Positions 1 through 8,449 of a DNA stretch of 64,000 nt are shown piece by piece. The notes under the pieces were generated by a model, which was not told where the DNA came from, made no database searches, and saw nothing but the letters and a program-made list of their open reading frames with translations. A program made the position numbers and the translations under genes. Source of the stretch: Janthinobacterium sp. (lineage in GTDB: Bacteria > Pseudomonadota > Gammaproteobacteria > Burkholderiales > Burkholderiaceae_D); contig PKWL01000137.1 in assembly GCA_003133225.1 (NCBI GenBank), positions 19,730 to 83,729 on the forward strand, in the 5' to 3' direction. The stretch's first letter is position 1; each line of letters opens with the position of its first letter.

Positions 1-65
1 GCATCGCGCTGCAAGATGGAAAAGAGCTGATCGGCAATTATGACTTCCAGTGCCCGCTGCCGTGA
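1..65 (+). CDS. C-terminal end of an unidentified protein (partial)
   Basis: The frame starting at base 3 is open from the window edge to a TGA at 63-65 and encodes about 20 residues ending NYDFQCPLP; the other two plus-strand frames hit stops earlier. The fragment is too short to assign to a family. It lies about 350 bp upstream of murQ on the same strand, so it might be another cell-wall recycling gene, but nothing in the sequence shows that. Confidence 0.3.
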   Translation, partial: IALQDGKELIGNYDFQCPLP

Positions 66-414
66 GCGGCCGCGGATGGCTTGCGCTAAGCCTGCTTTTA
101 CACAACGGATCGCCCGCCAATAGTGGCGAAGAGGAAAAAATCGGGCGGGGCCGCGACGGCTCGGGCACTCCTTGGCCATGATGGCCCTCCCCGTTTGGCC
201 TTGGCAGCAGGTGCGACGTTTTGTAACGGTGGCCCGGCGCAGCGCAGCTGGTCGCGCCGGCGCCCCAAGCTGTCCTTGCGGCCCTTAGCAAATCGGCCAG
301 TTCGTTGGCGACCAAAAATTTCCCGCCCCTCAAAGCGACGCCTTGCAACAGATCCATGCGTGGACGATTTTGGTATTACACTGGTCTTATCGCATCCATG
401 CATTTTCCACGCTA
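66..414. other. Intergenic region upstream of murQ; no gene recognised
   Basis: About 350 bp without a convincing coding frame. Overlapping open frames exist on both strands, but they are rich in Arg, Pro and Gly, resemble no family I know, and one runs into murQ in another frame. The last 60 bp before murQ are less GC-rich and may hold its promoter, but I cannot pick a confident -35/-10 pair. Confidence 0.4.
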
Positions 415-1296
415 ATGTTAAAAACGGAAACCCCGAGCCCGGAACACACGCGACTAGATCAGTATTCGGCCATTGACTTGGTGGCCGCCTTTGTCGATGA
501 CCAGTTCAATGCGGTTAAGGCGGTGCGCGCCGCGGCGCCCAGCATTGCGCTTGCAGTGAGCGCCGCCGTGCCGCGTATCGAAGCGGGCGGACGCTTAATT
601 TACGCCGGCGCCGGCACGTCGGGCCGCCTCGGTGTTCTCGACTGCGTTGAGCTCCACCCCACTTTTTCCTGGCCGCATGAGCGCGCCATTGCCTTACTGG
701 CCGGCGGCCAGGAAGCGATGTTCATGGCCGTCGAGGGGGCTGAAGATGACCGCGAGCAAGGTGGCGCCGCTCTGCAGGCGCTGCATGTTGGGCCGGTCGA
801 TGTCGTGCTCCTTTTGTCCGCATCCGGCGCCACGCCTTTCGTGCTGGGCGTGCTGGCAGCGGCGCGCGCCGCCGGTGCCCTTACGATCGGCATCGCCAAC
901 AATACGGAGGCGCCGCTCGCGCTGCAAGCGGAAATCGGCATCACGCTTGACACCGGGGCAGAAGTGATCTCCGGCAGCACTCGTCTGAAAGCGGGCACGG
1001 CGCAAAAAATTGCATTAAACGCTTTTTCAAGCGCGTTGATGGTGCGTCTACACAAAGTCTACGGAAACTTGATGGTAGACTTGAAACCGACTAACGCCAA
1101 GCTGGTCTGGCGCGCCGTGCGCCTGACCATGCACGCGACGGGCGCTGACGAACGGGCCGCCCGCAGCATGCTCGAACAATGCGAGTTTCATGTTAAGGTC
1201 GCCATCGTGGCCCTGGTCAAGAACGCCAACGTTGAGCAGGCACAAGCGCTATTAGAGGACGCGCAGGGGAGTGTGCGGATGGCGCTCACGTTGTAG
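415..1296 (+). CDS. murQ: N-acetylmuramic acid 6-phosphate etherase MurQ
   Basis: Cleaves the lactyl ether of MurNAc-6-phosphate to give GlcNAc-6-phosphate and D-lactate in cytoplasmic peptidoglycan recycling. The product is 293 residues, near the usual 300. It has an N-terminal SIS sugar-phosphate domain with the GAGTSGR loop at residues 65-71, the family glutamate in DCVEL (about residue 79), a second conserved glutamate in AVEGAEDD, and a C-terminal three-helix segment. The frame is open upstream to 343, but the ATG at 415 begins the conserved N-terminus and gives the family length. An AmpG-like permease gene follows after 57 bp, which fits a recycling operon. Confidence 0.93.
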   Translation: MLKTETPSPEHTRLDQYSAIDLVAAFVDDQFNAVKAVRAAAPSIALAVSAAVPRIEAGGRLIYAGAGTSGRLGVLDCVELHPTFSWPHERAIALLAGGQEAMFMAVEGAEDDREQGGAALQALHVGPVDVVLLLSASGATPFVLGVLAAARAAGALTIGIANNTEAPLALQAEIGITLDTGAEVISGSTRLKAGTAQKIALNAFSSALMVRLHKVYGNLMVDLKPTNAKLVWRAVRLTMHATGADERAARSMLEQCEFHVKVAIVALVKNANVEQAQALLEDAQGSVRMALTL

Positions 1297-1353
1297 GCGT
1301 CCCTGCCGCCGGCGTAGGCGGGCCGGCCGGGCGCTCCGAATGACAAAGGATGT

Positions 1354-2652
1354 ATGCAACGAGCGCAAGAAAAATCACCCTGGTTATGGATTCCCTCCCT
1401 CTATTTTGCCCAAGGCATTCCCTACGTTGCGGTGATGGTGCTCTCGGTCATTATGTACAAAGACTATGGCACCTCCAACACGGATATCGCGCTCTATACC
1501 AGCTGGTTCTACCTGCCCTGGGTGATCAAACCCCTCTGGTCGCCCCTGGTTGCTATGTTTCGCAGCCAGCGCTTCTGGATCGTGTCCTTGCAGTTGCTGA
1601 TCGGGCCCGCGCTGGCCCTAGTTGCCGTCAGTACCCGCCTGGCGCATTTTTTTCCCCTGACTCTGGCCATGTTCTGGCTGATCGCATTTAGTTCCGCGAC
1701 CCATGATATTGCCGCCGACGGCTTTTATATGCTGGGCTTGCAAGAGCATCAGCAAGCCGCATTCGTCGGCGTGCGAAGCACGTTTTACCGTTTAGCGATG
1801 ATATCGGGCCAAGGTGGGCTGGTGTATCTGGCGGGCCGCCTGAGCGAATCGACGGGCGACAAGAGCCTAGCCTGGTCGGTCGTATTTTACCTGTTGGCAG
1901 CCTTGTTCATCGGCTTGTCCCTGTACCACCGATGGGTGTTGCCAAAGCCGGCCGGCGACCGCTTTGGCGTTTGCCATGGTCCTATTGTGAAGGATTTCTG
2001 CGCCAGCTTCCGCGCATTTTTCAAGAAAAAAGACATCGTCGTCATTCTCGGGTTTTTGTTATTGTTCCGCCTGGGCGAAGCGCAGCTGCTGAAACTGGCC
2101 ACGCCGTTCTTGCTCGATCCGCTGGAGAAAGGCGGACTGGGGCTTAGCATGTCGGCGGTCGGGCTGGTGTATGGCAGCGTCGGCGTCCTCGCGCTGACGC
2201 TGGGCGGTTTGCTCGGCGGTTACGTCATTTCCCGCCACGGCTTGAAACGCTGCCTGTGGCTGATGGTGCTGGCCGTGCATGTGCCCGATCTCGTGTTTGT
2301 CTACTTGGCTAGCGCGCTACCCACCGATGTCGTCGTCGTCGCAGCTTTCCTGGCGATCGAGCAATTCGGCTATGGATTCGGGTTTTGCGCTTACTTGATG
2401 TTTATGATCATGGTGGCAGACGGTGCGCACAAGACGGCCCATTATGCGATTTGTACGGGTTTCATGGCGCTTGGTATGATGCTGCCGGGCATGGTGAGCG
2501 GCTGGATTCAGCAGCAATTGGGTTACCCGCATTTTTTCATATGGGTCTGCATCGCGACCGTGCCGGGCTTCGCGATGGCGGCCCTGGTCAAGATCGATCC
2601 CGCCTTCGGCAAGTTGCACGGGCGAGCCCAGGGCGTCAAAATTGCACTATAG
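1354..2652 (+). CDS. AmpG-like MFS permease (probable muropeptide transporter)
   Basis: A 432-residue, very hydrophobic protein with about 12 predicted membrane segments and the start SPWLWIPSLYFAQGIPY, typical of the AmpG-like branch of the major facilitator superfamily. AmpG proteins import GlcNAc-anhydroMurNAc muropeptides across the inner membrane. A conserved THDIAADGFY motif lies in the N-terminal half (about residues 115-124). An AAGGA ribosome site sits just before the ATG. The position between murQ and a peptidoglycan-hydrolase-type lipoprotein supports a cell-wall recycling role. The substrate is inferred from family and context; it may differ from classical AmpG of enterobacteria. 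Confidence 0.82.
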   Translation: MQRAQEKSPWLWIPSLYFAQGIPYVAVMVLSVIMYKDYGTSNTDIALYTSWFYLPWVIKPLWSPLVAMFRSQRFWIVSLQLLIGPALALVAVSTRLAHFFPLTLAMFWLIAFSSATHDIAADGFYMLGLQEHQQAAFVGVRSTFYRLAMISGQGGLVYLAGRLSESTGDKSLAWSVVFYLLAALFIGLSLYHRWVLPKPAGDRFGVCHGPIVKDFCASFRAFFKKKDIVVILGFLLLFRLGEAQLLKLATPFLLDPLEKGGLGLSMSAVGLVYGSVGVLALTLGGLLGGYVISRHGLKRCLWLMVLAVHVPDLVFVYLASALPTDVVVVAAFLAIEQFGYGFGFCAYLMFMIMVADGAHKTAHYAICTGFMALGMMLPGMVSGWIQQQLGYPHFFIWVCIATVPGFAMAALVKIDPAFGKLHGRAQGVKIAL

Positions 2653-2685
2653 TTGAGCCCTGCAACATGCGAATGAGGGAATGGA

Positions 2686-4293
2686 TTGGCTTTGACACTT
2701 TACAAACGCAGGCAGCTGTGCACGGCCGCCAGCGTGATCGCAGCGCTCGCCATGGCTGGCGGATTAAGCAGTTGCTCGACCCAAAAAGTGGCGCCGGGCG
2801 GATCGTTGCCGCCAGCAACGGGCGATGATGCGCCCCCGGCGCCACGCGAATTTCGTGCCGCTTGGGTGTCGACGGTGGCCAATATTGACTGGCCCAGTCG
2901 CAGCAATCTAACGGTATTCCAGCAGCAGGCGGAAATTTTAGCCATCCTCGAGCGCGCCAAGACACTCAACCTGAACGCGATCGTGCTGCAAGTGCGCCCC
3001 AGCGCCGATGCGATCTATCCGTCCAAGCTGGAACCGTGGTCCGAGTACTTGAACGGGCGGCAGGGCCAGGCGCCCCAGCCGTGGTACGACCCCCTGAAGT
3101 TCTGGATCACGCAGGCGCACGCGCGCGGCTTGGAATTGCACGCCTGGTTCAATCCGTACCGGGCGCGGCACTCGACTGCAAAAACGCCGCTCACGCGCGA
3201 CCATATCGCCAATACCCGGCCGGAAACGGTAAAACAGTATGGCAAACTGCTGTGGATGGATCCGGGCGAAGCGGCCGCCGCACAGCAGACTCAAGACGTC
3301 ATTTTCGATGTCGTGCGCCGTTACGACATCGATGGCGTCCATATTGACGATTATTTCTATCCCTACCCGATCGACGCGAGTTCTGGCGCCGACGGGCCCG
3401 ATGGCGCCGCCACTTTGCACGCGGAACTGCCGTTTCCCGACCAGCCGTCATGGCAGCGTTATTTGCTGTCTGGCGGACACCTGGAGCGGGCTGACTGGCG
3501 CCGCCAGAACGTCAACCGGCTGATCGAAGCGCTGTACTTGGGCATTCACCGCGAAAAGAGCTGGGTGCGCTTTGGCATTAGCCCGTTTGGCATCGGGCGC
3601 CCGGACCGGCGCCCGGCCGGGATCGCGGGATTTAGCCAGTACGACAAACTGTACGCCGATGCCGAGCTGTGGCTGGCCAATGGCTGGCTCGATTACCTGG
3701 CGCCGCAATTGTATTGGCCGATCGCCCAGCCGCCGCAAGCGTTCGATGTGCTGCTCGACTATTGGCTGGCCCAAAATCCGCGCGGCCGGCATATCTGGCC
3801 GGGCCTGTTTACCAGCAGGATCGACCATTCCGCGCGCTCGTTCTCGCCGGAAGAAATCGTCAAGCAGATCGCGCTCACCCGCACCCGGCCCGGCGTGCAT
3901 GGCCAACTGCATTTCAGCATGGCCGCGCTGATGGAAAACCGCAAGGGCATCTGCGACCAGCTCAAGGCGAAAGCCTACCAGAGCGCCGCCTTAAGCCCCA
4001 ATTCGCCGTGGATGGGGACGGCGGCGCCCGCCGCGCCCAGCGTCACTGTGCGCCGCAGCCGAGGCTGCCTCAGCTTGAAACTGACGGCAGCGGCCGGCAC
4101 GCCGCTCGCTGTCTTTGCCATCTGGTCGCGTTATGGCGAAAAATGGCATTTCGCCGTGGCGCCGGCTGCAAGCGCCGAATGGGACGTGGTCGACGATGCG
4201 GCCGGCCCGGCCTCGGCAGTCATAGTCAGCGGCGTCGATCGCCTTGGCAATGAAAGCGAGCGGGTCAGCGTGCTGCACATGCCCGTCGCGTGA
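2686..4293 (+). CDS. GHL10/DUF187-family glycoside hydrolase lipoprotein (YngK/DigH-like)
   Basis: A 535-residue predicted lipoprotein. The TTG start at 2686 is chosen because a GAGGGA ribosome site lies just upstream and the frame then encodes a signal peptide ending in the lipobox LSSC. The body opens with FRAAWVSTVANIDWP and continues with VLQVRPSADA, HAWFNPYR and GVHIDDYFYPYP, typical of glycosyl-hydrolase-like family 10 (PF02638). Members such as E. coli DigH cleave peptide-stripped peptidoglycan glycans. The last 90 residues look like a beta-sandwich (Fn3-like) domain. Neighbours murQ, the AmpG-like gene and an amidase gene fit a role in wall turnover at the envelope. Confidence 0.85.
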   Translation: MALTLYKRRQLCTAASVIAALAMAGGLSSCSTQKVAPGGSLPPATGDDAPPAPREFRAAWVSTVANIDWPSRSNLTVFQQQAEILAILERAKTLNLNAIVLQVRPSADAIYPSKLEPWSEYLNGRQGQAPQPWYDPLKFWITQAHARGLELHAWFNPYRARHSTAKTPLTRDHIANTRPETVKQYGKLLWMDPGEAAAAQQTQDVIFDVVRRYDIDGVHIDDYFYPYPIDASSGADGPDGAATLHAELPFPDQPSWQRYLLSGGHLERADWRRQNVNRLIEALYLGIHREKSWVRFGISPFGIGRPDRRPAGIAGFSQYDKLYADAELWLANGWLDYLAPQLYWPIAQPPQAFDVLLDYWLAQNPRGRHIWPGLFTSRIDHSARSFSPEEIVKQIALTRTRPGVHGQLHFSMAALMENRKGICDQLKAKAYQSAALSPNSPWMGTAAPAAPSVTVRRSRGCLSLKLTAAAGTPLAVFAIWSRYGEKWHFAVAPAASAEWDVVDDAAGPASAVIVSGVDRLGNESERVSVLHMPVA

Positions 4294-4424
4294 GCGCTGA
4301 TCGATTCGGTGCGCCGCTCGATGCAGGACGACGACATAGATGCAACGGCATCAGAATCACGGCAACGCCGAACGCTAGCAATTAGCAAGGCGCCGCCGGC
4401 GCGCCGAATCGAGAAGGAAGGCCC

Positions 4425-5318
4425 ATGCAGGCAAAGGTAAAGGAAGCAAGAGGCGGCGCTTGCGGCGGCAGCGCCGCGCGTGCCTTAGGCGGCCGCAGAT
4501 TCGCGGGGCAACAGCTGGTGAAAAAATTGCTGCTCGCGTGCTGGAGCGTCCTTCTGGTCGGCTGCGCCGCCCCCGGCCCCCGCCTTGACGACACCTATTC
4601 GGCGCGCAGCCAAAGCAGCCGCGTCCGGTTCATCGTGATTCACTATACCGTGAGCGACTTGGGGCGCTCCCTCAAAATTCTGAGCGAGGGCGACCTTAGC
4701 TGCCATTACCTGCTAACGGATACCGACAAGCCGTTTTTTTATGCCTTGGTCGATGAAGGACGCCAAGCCAACCACGCTGGCGCCAGCTTCTGGCACGGAC
4801 ATACCGACCTCAACAGTATTTCGATCGGAATTGAAATCGTCAACCCTGGCTTTAAGGACACGCCTGAGGGCCGCCTCTGGTCCCCCTACATGCCGGCGCA
4901 GATGGAGCAACTGATCGTGTTGCTCAAGCAAATCGTGGCGCGCCACGCCATCTTGCCGGAAAACATACTTGGCCACAGCGATATCGCGCCCCAGCGCAAG
5001 TCCGATCCGGGCCCCCTATTTCCATGGCAGCAGCTGGCCGCTGCCGGCCTCGTCACATGGCCGAATGCGGCCCGCGTGGCAAGCGAGCGCTCCCGGTTCG
5101 AGCGCCAGTTGCCAGATCTGCCCTGGTTTCAGATGAAACTGGCGCAGCATGGCTTCGCGGTTCCGCAAAACGGCGAGCTCGACGAGGCCACGCGCAAGGT
5201 CTTGATCGCCTTCCAGATGAAGTATCGGCAAACGAAATATGACGGCGTGCCGGATGCGGAAACGGCCGCCTTGCTGGAGGTGCTAACGCTTCCCGTGTTG
5301 GCGCCGGGTGCGAAATAG
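4425..5318 (+). CDS. N-acetylmuramoyl-L-alanine amidase lipoprotein (AmiD-like)
   Basis: An Amidase_2 (PGRP-fold zinc amidase) that cuts the MurNAc-L-Ala bond. Zinc-site motifs are VIHYT and the HSD of GHSDIAP, with a KSDPGP loop; the C-terminal 60 residues form a PG_binding_1 repeat. A lipobox (LLVGC) puts it in the envelope as a lipoprotein, as for E. coli AmiD. The ATG at 4425 has a strong AAGGA site but leaves a 31-residue basic/Gly-rich leader before the signal peptide; an in-frame GTG at 4518 would give a normal signal sequence (VKKLLLACW). The true start is unsettled. The next gene is convergent. Confidence 0.88.
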   Translation: MQAKVKEARGGACGGSAARALGGRRFAGQQLVKKLLLACWSVLLVGCAAPGPRLDDTYSARSQSSRVRFIVIHYTVSDLGRSLKILSEGDLSCHYLLTDTDKPFFYALVDEGRQANHAGASFWHGHTDLNSISIGIEIVNPGFKDTPEGRLWSPYMPAQMEQLIVLLKQIVARHAILPENILGHSDIAPQRKSDPGPLFPWQQLAAAGLVTWPNAARVASERSRFERQLPDLPWFQMKLAQHGFAVPQNGELDEATRKVLIAFQMKYRQTKYDGVPDAETAALLEVLTLPVLAPGAK

Positions 5319-5436
5319 AGTGCTTCAAGCCTTTTCCGGGCCGAGCGCCCATGCGCTGCCGGAAAGCTTGCCATCGGCGTGCTCACCGAGCCGACTGTGA
5401 CAAACGGCGCCCGGTGCGCCTGCGCACGCATCGGCG

Positions 5437-5464
5437 AGACAGACCGGTCAAGACGGGTCTGTCT
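5437..5464. terminator. Hairpin between convergent amidase and dacB genes
   Basis: A perfect 9-bp inverted repeat (AGACAGACC at 5437-5445 and GGTCTGTCT at 5456-5464) with a 10-nt loop lies between two convergent genes, immediately beyond the dacB stop codon at 5467. There is no long T-tract, so it is called a bidirectional terminator from its position and stem only. Confidence 0.6.
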
Positions 5465-5466
5465 AG

Positions 5467-6936
5467 CTAGTTGACGGCGCTGGACGCCGCCACCCAGTTG
5501 ATCAAAGCATCGAGTGCGGCGCGGCCGGCGCCGTTGCCGGCCAAATCATGGTTGATCATGGCCACGACCACGCATTGCTGACCGTCTGCGTCCGCCACGT
5601 AACCGGCAATCGCCACCACATTTTTCAGGGTTCCCGTTTTGATGCGCGCGCGCCGGGCGGCCGGGCTGTCGCGCAAGCGGCGGCGCATGGTGCCGTCGAC
5701 GCCGACAATGGGCAGGCTGGCCAAAAATTCCGGTGCCCATAGGCTGTGGCTGGCGGCCTGCAACAAGCCTGCCATCTGCACCGGGCGGATCCGTTCGATG
5801 CGCGACAGGCCGGAACCATTTTCCAGTACCAGCCCCTGATCATCGATATTGTGGCGTTGCAGCCACTGCCGCACCAGGGTCTCGGCGCGCGCCGCGGAGC
5901 TCGCTCCCGGCGCCAGCAGCGCGGGCACACTGCCCAAAACGGGATCGGACTCCAAGCTGCCCAAGCTCAGATACAGCAGTCGCGCCAAGGTGTTATCGGA
6001 CGATTTGTTGATGTCGCGCACCACTTCGGGCAGCGCGCGCGCGACGTGGTCGGTTAGCACTCGCATGCGCGGCAGCGCCGTCGTGGCCGTCGCCGCCTCC
6101 CGCACGACGCCGTTAAATGTGCCGCCCAAGCGGCGCCAAGTGGCGCGGAACAGGCGGTCGGCGTAGTTCTGGCGGTCAAGCACGTTGACACTGGTCGATT
6201 TGACGCAGTTTTTGGGGAAGGTGCCGTGCAGCATGACGCGCAGCTCGCCATGGTCGGCGCGGACATAGTCGGGCGTGCGCCATCCTTCCGCCCATTTGGC
6301 GCAGTCGGCCTCAATGAGTTTCATGTCGGAGCCCACTGTTACTTTCTCTAAGGCGGGCAGCATCATCAATTTTAGCTGGGTGCCAGTGCCGATCAAATCG
6401 ATCTGCAACAAATTGGTATTGAGTAGCAAGGCATCCGGGATCACGTTGTAGCGAAACTCGGCGGCCTCGTCAAACGGCAGCACACCCTGGTCCGGTCGCG
6501 CCGGCTGGAACAGTTGGCGGTCGAGGATCAAGTCGCCCCCGATTTTTTGGATGCCCTGGTGGCGCAGGGCTTGCAGCATATGCTCTAGTACGTCAGCATT
6601 CAAGTCGGCATCAGCGCCGCCGCGCAGGATCAGATCGCCTTGCAACACGCCATTGACCAGGTCGGCATTGGTGCGCAATTCCGTGCGCCCCCGGAAGAGC
6701 GGGCCCAGCTCTTCAAGGCCGACCATGGTGGTTACCAGCTTCATCGTCGAGGCCGGTTGCATGCTGCGCTCGGCCCCTTCTGACAGCAAGGTGGTGTTGC
6801 CGCGCATGACCACGACCCCCACGGCCCCTTCCGGAATATTGGCCGCGCGCAGCAGTTGCGCGACCGCTTCTGGCAATTGGGCATGAGCGCTGGCGGCCAA
6901 GGTCAGCAGGGCAGTCGACAAAAGACGTCGGAACAT
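5467..6936 (-). CDS. dacB: D-alanyl-D-alanine carboxypeptidase/endopeptidase, S13 family (PBP4)
   Basis: A periplasmic serine peptidase that trims D-Ala from stem peptides and opens peptide cross-links. The 489-residue product starts with a signal peptide ending AHA near residue 19. The penicillin-binding motifs are in order: STMK (Ser63, Lys66), SDN, and KTG near the C-terminus, with the long insert between the first two that marks family S13. The ATG at 6936 is preferred over an upstream TTG because a GAGG site lies 8 bases before it. It begins 8 bp after the spmAB stop, so the two genes are probably cotranscribed. Confidence 0.9.
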   Translation of the reverse strand: MFRRLLSTALLTLAASAHAQLPEAVAQLLRAANIPEGAVGVVVMRGNTTLLSEGAERSMQPASTMKLVTTMVGLEELGPLFRGRTELRTNADLVNGVLQGDLILRGGADADLNADVLEHMLQALRHQGIQKIGGDLILDRQLFQPARPDQGVLPFDEAAEFRYNVIPDALLLNTNLLQIDLIGTGTQLKLMMLPALEKVTVGSDMKLIEADCAKWAEGWRTPDYVRADHGELRVMLHGTFPKNCVKSTSVNVLDRQNYADRLFRATWRRLGGTFNGVVREAATATTALPRMRVLTDHVARALPEVVRDINKSSDNTLARLLYLSLGSLESDPVLGSVPALLAPGASSAARAETLVRQWLQRHNIDDQGLVLENGSGLSRIERIRPVQMAGLLQAASHSLWAPEFLASLPIVGVDGTMRRRLRDSPAARRARIKTGTLKNVVAIAGYVADADGQQCVVVAMINHDLAGNGAGRAALDALINWVAASSAVN

Positions 6937-6944
6937 GATGATCC

Positions 6945-8183
6945 TCAATGGAAAAAGAGATAGGCGACGGCGATGGCGGCGGCGATCCCGGCCAGATCGG
7001 CGAGCAGGCCGGCGGAGATCGCATAGCGGGTCCGTTTGATGCCGACCGAGCCGAAATACAGGGCCACGATGTAAAAAGTGGTGTCGGCCGAACCTTGGAA
7101 CACGCAGGCTAAGCGTCCGACGAATGAATCGACGCCATAGGTTTTCATGGCATCGATCATCATTGCTTTGGATCCGCTGCCGCTCAGCGGTTTCATGAGC
7201 GCGGTCGGCAGCGCCGGTGTGAAATCAGCATTCAAGCCCAGCTGCGCGAAACCCCAGTTCAAGCCGGACACGATAAAGTCGAGCACGCCCGCGTTGCGGA
7301 TCACGCTAATGGCCACCAGCATGCCCACGAGATAGGGGATGACGGTGAGCGAAGTATGAATGCCGCCTTTGGCACCTTCGATGAATGCCTCGTAGACATT
7401 GACCCGCTTGCGCAGGGCGCCGATGATGAACACGGCAATGACGACGAGCAAAATCAGATTGCTCGACACTTTCGAGACCAGTTCGATGTCCTGTTTATTG
7501 AGGTAGTGCGTGAAGTACCAGAGCACGCCGGCAACGGCCGCCGTCATGCCGCCCAGCCAGCTGAGGACGACCCTGTTTAGCAAGTTGATTTGTTGCTTGA
7601 TGGCGACGGTGACGATGCCGACCACAGTGGCGACATAGGTTGCAATCATGCATGGGATAAAAATGTCGGAAGGGTCGCGCGCGCCCAGAATGGCGCGTTG
7701 CGCCATGATCGCCAGCGGAATCAAGGTCAAGCCCGAAGTGTGTAGCACCAGGAACATGATTTGGGCATCGGTGGCCTCCTCTTTGTTCGGATTGAGCGTT
7801 TGCAAACTCTCCATCGCTTTCAGACCGAGCGGGGTGGCGGCGTTGTCTAGGCCGAGCAAATTGGCGGAAAAATTCATCACCATGTGGCCGGTTGCGGGGT
7901 GGCCGTGCGGAATGCCGGGAAAGATGCGCGTGAATAACGGCGAGATCAGCCTGGCTAGGGCGCCGACCGCGCCCGCCCTTTCCCCGATGTTCATGATGCC
8001 CAGCCACAAGGTCATCACGCCGGCGAGCGGCAGGGCGATGTCCATCACGCCCATCCGGGCCGATTCGAAGGTGCCGTCGATGATGCGCCTGAAAATGTCG
8101 TTATCGCCCAAAACCAACCACTGCAACAGCGCGGCCAGAAAGCCGACTAGAAAGAAGCCGGACCAGATGTAGTTAAGTGCCAT
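6945..8183 (-). CDS. SpmA-SpmB fused nucleoside-recognition (Gate) domain membrane protein
   Basis: A 412-residue integral membrane protein made of two tandem Gate (nucleoside-recognition) domains: an N-terminal SpmA-like half with GLDNAATPLGL near residue 110, and a C-terminal SpmB-like half with MKPLSGSGSKAMMIDAM. In Bacillus, SpmA and SpmB are separate proteins encoded with the carboxypeptidase gene dacB and affect spore core dehydration; non-sporulating bacteria often carry a fusion of unknown transport role. Here the fusion also precedes a D,D-carboxypeptidase gene by 8 bp, so a cell-wall link is likely. The ATG at 8183 starts the conserved MALNYIWSGFF. Confidence 0.85.
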   Translation of the reverse strand: MALNYIWSGFFLVGFLAALLQWLVLGDNDIFRRIIDGTFESARMGVMDIALPLAGVMTLWLGIMNIGERAGAVGALARLISPLFTRIFPGIPHGHPATGHMVMNFSANLLGLDNAATPLGLKAMESLQTLNPNKEEATDAQIMFLVLHTSGLTLIPLAIMAQRAILGARDPSDIFIPCMIATYVATVVGIVTVAIKQQINLLNRVVLSWLGGMTAAVAGVLWYFTHYLNKQDIELVSKVSSNLILLVVIAVFIIGALRKRVNVYEAFIEGAKGGIHTSLTVIPYLVGMLVAISVIRNAGVLDFIVSGLNWGFAQLGLNADFTPALPTALMKPLSGSGSKAMMIDAMKTYGVDSFVGRLACVFQGSADTTFYIVALYFGSVGIKRTRYAISAGLLADLAGIAAAIAVAYLFFH

Positions 8184-8449
8184 GGTGGATACTTTGGTGG
8201 GTGAATAATTTTGCAAACAAAGTATAGGGTATCGGGCCTCTGTCCTCAATTGATGAAAAGAAATGCGGATGATGCATGTGAAGAAAATACCGGCCCGGGC
8301 GCTATCGATGGCTCGAGTTCCCGTGCGCGAAAACGCCGTCTTGATACAATGGCATGTAAAATACGTGTGCCGGCTCCGGTGGCCGTACTGCCCGCGCCGC
8401 AGGGCTGCGGCCGATCCCGGTACCGCCCCATCATCGCCGGGACCACAGC

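Noticed and set aside
98..476. Overlapping open frames on both strands upstream of murQ
   Set aside because: Arg/Pro/Gly-rich, mutually overlapping, one runs into murQ out of frame, and neither resembles a family.
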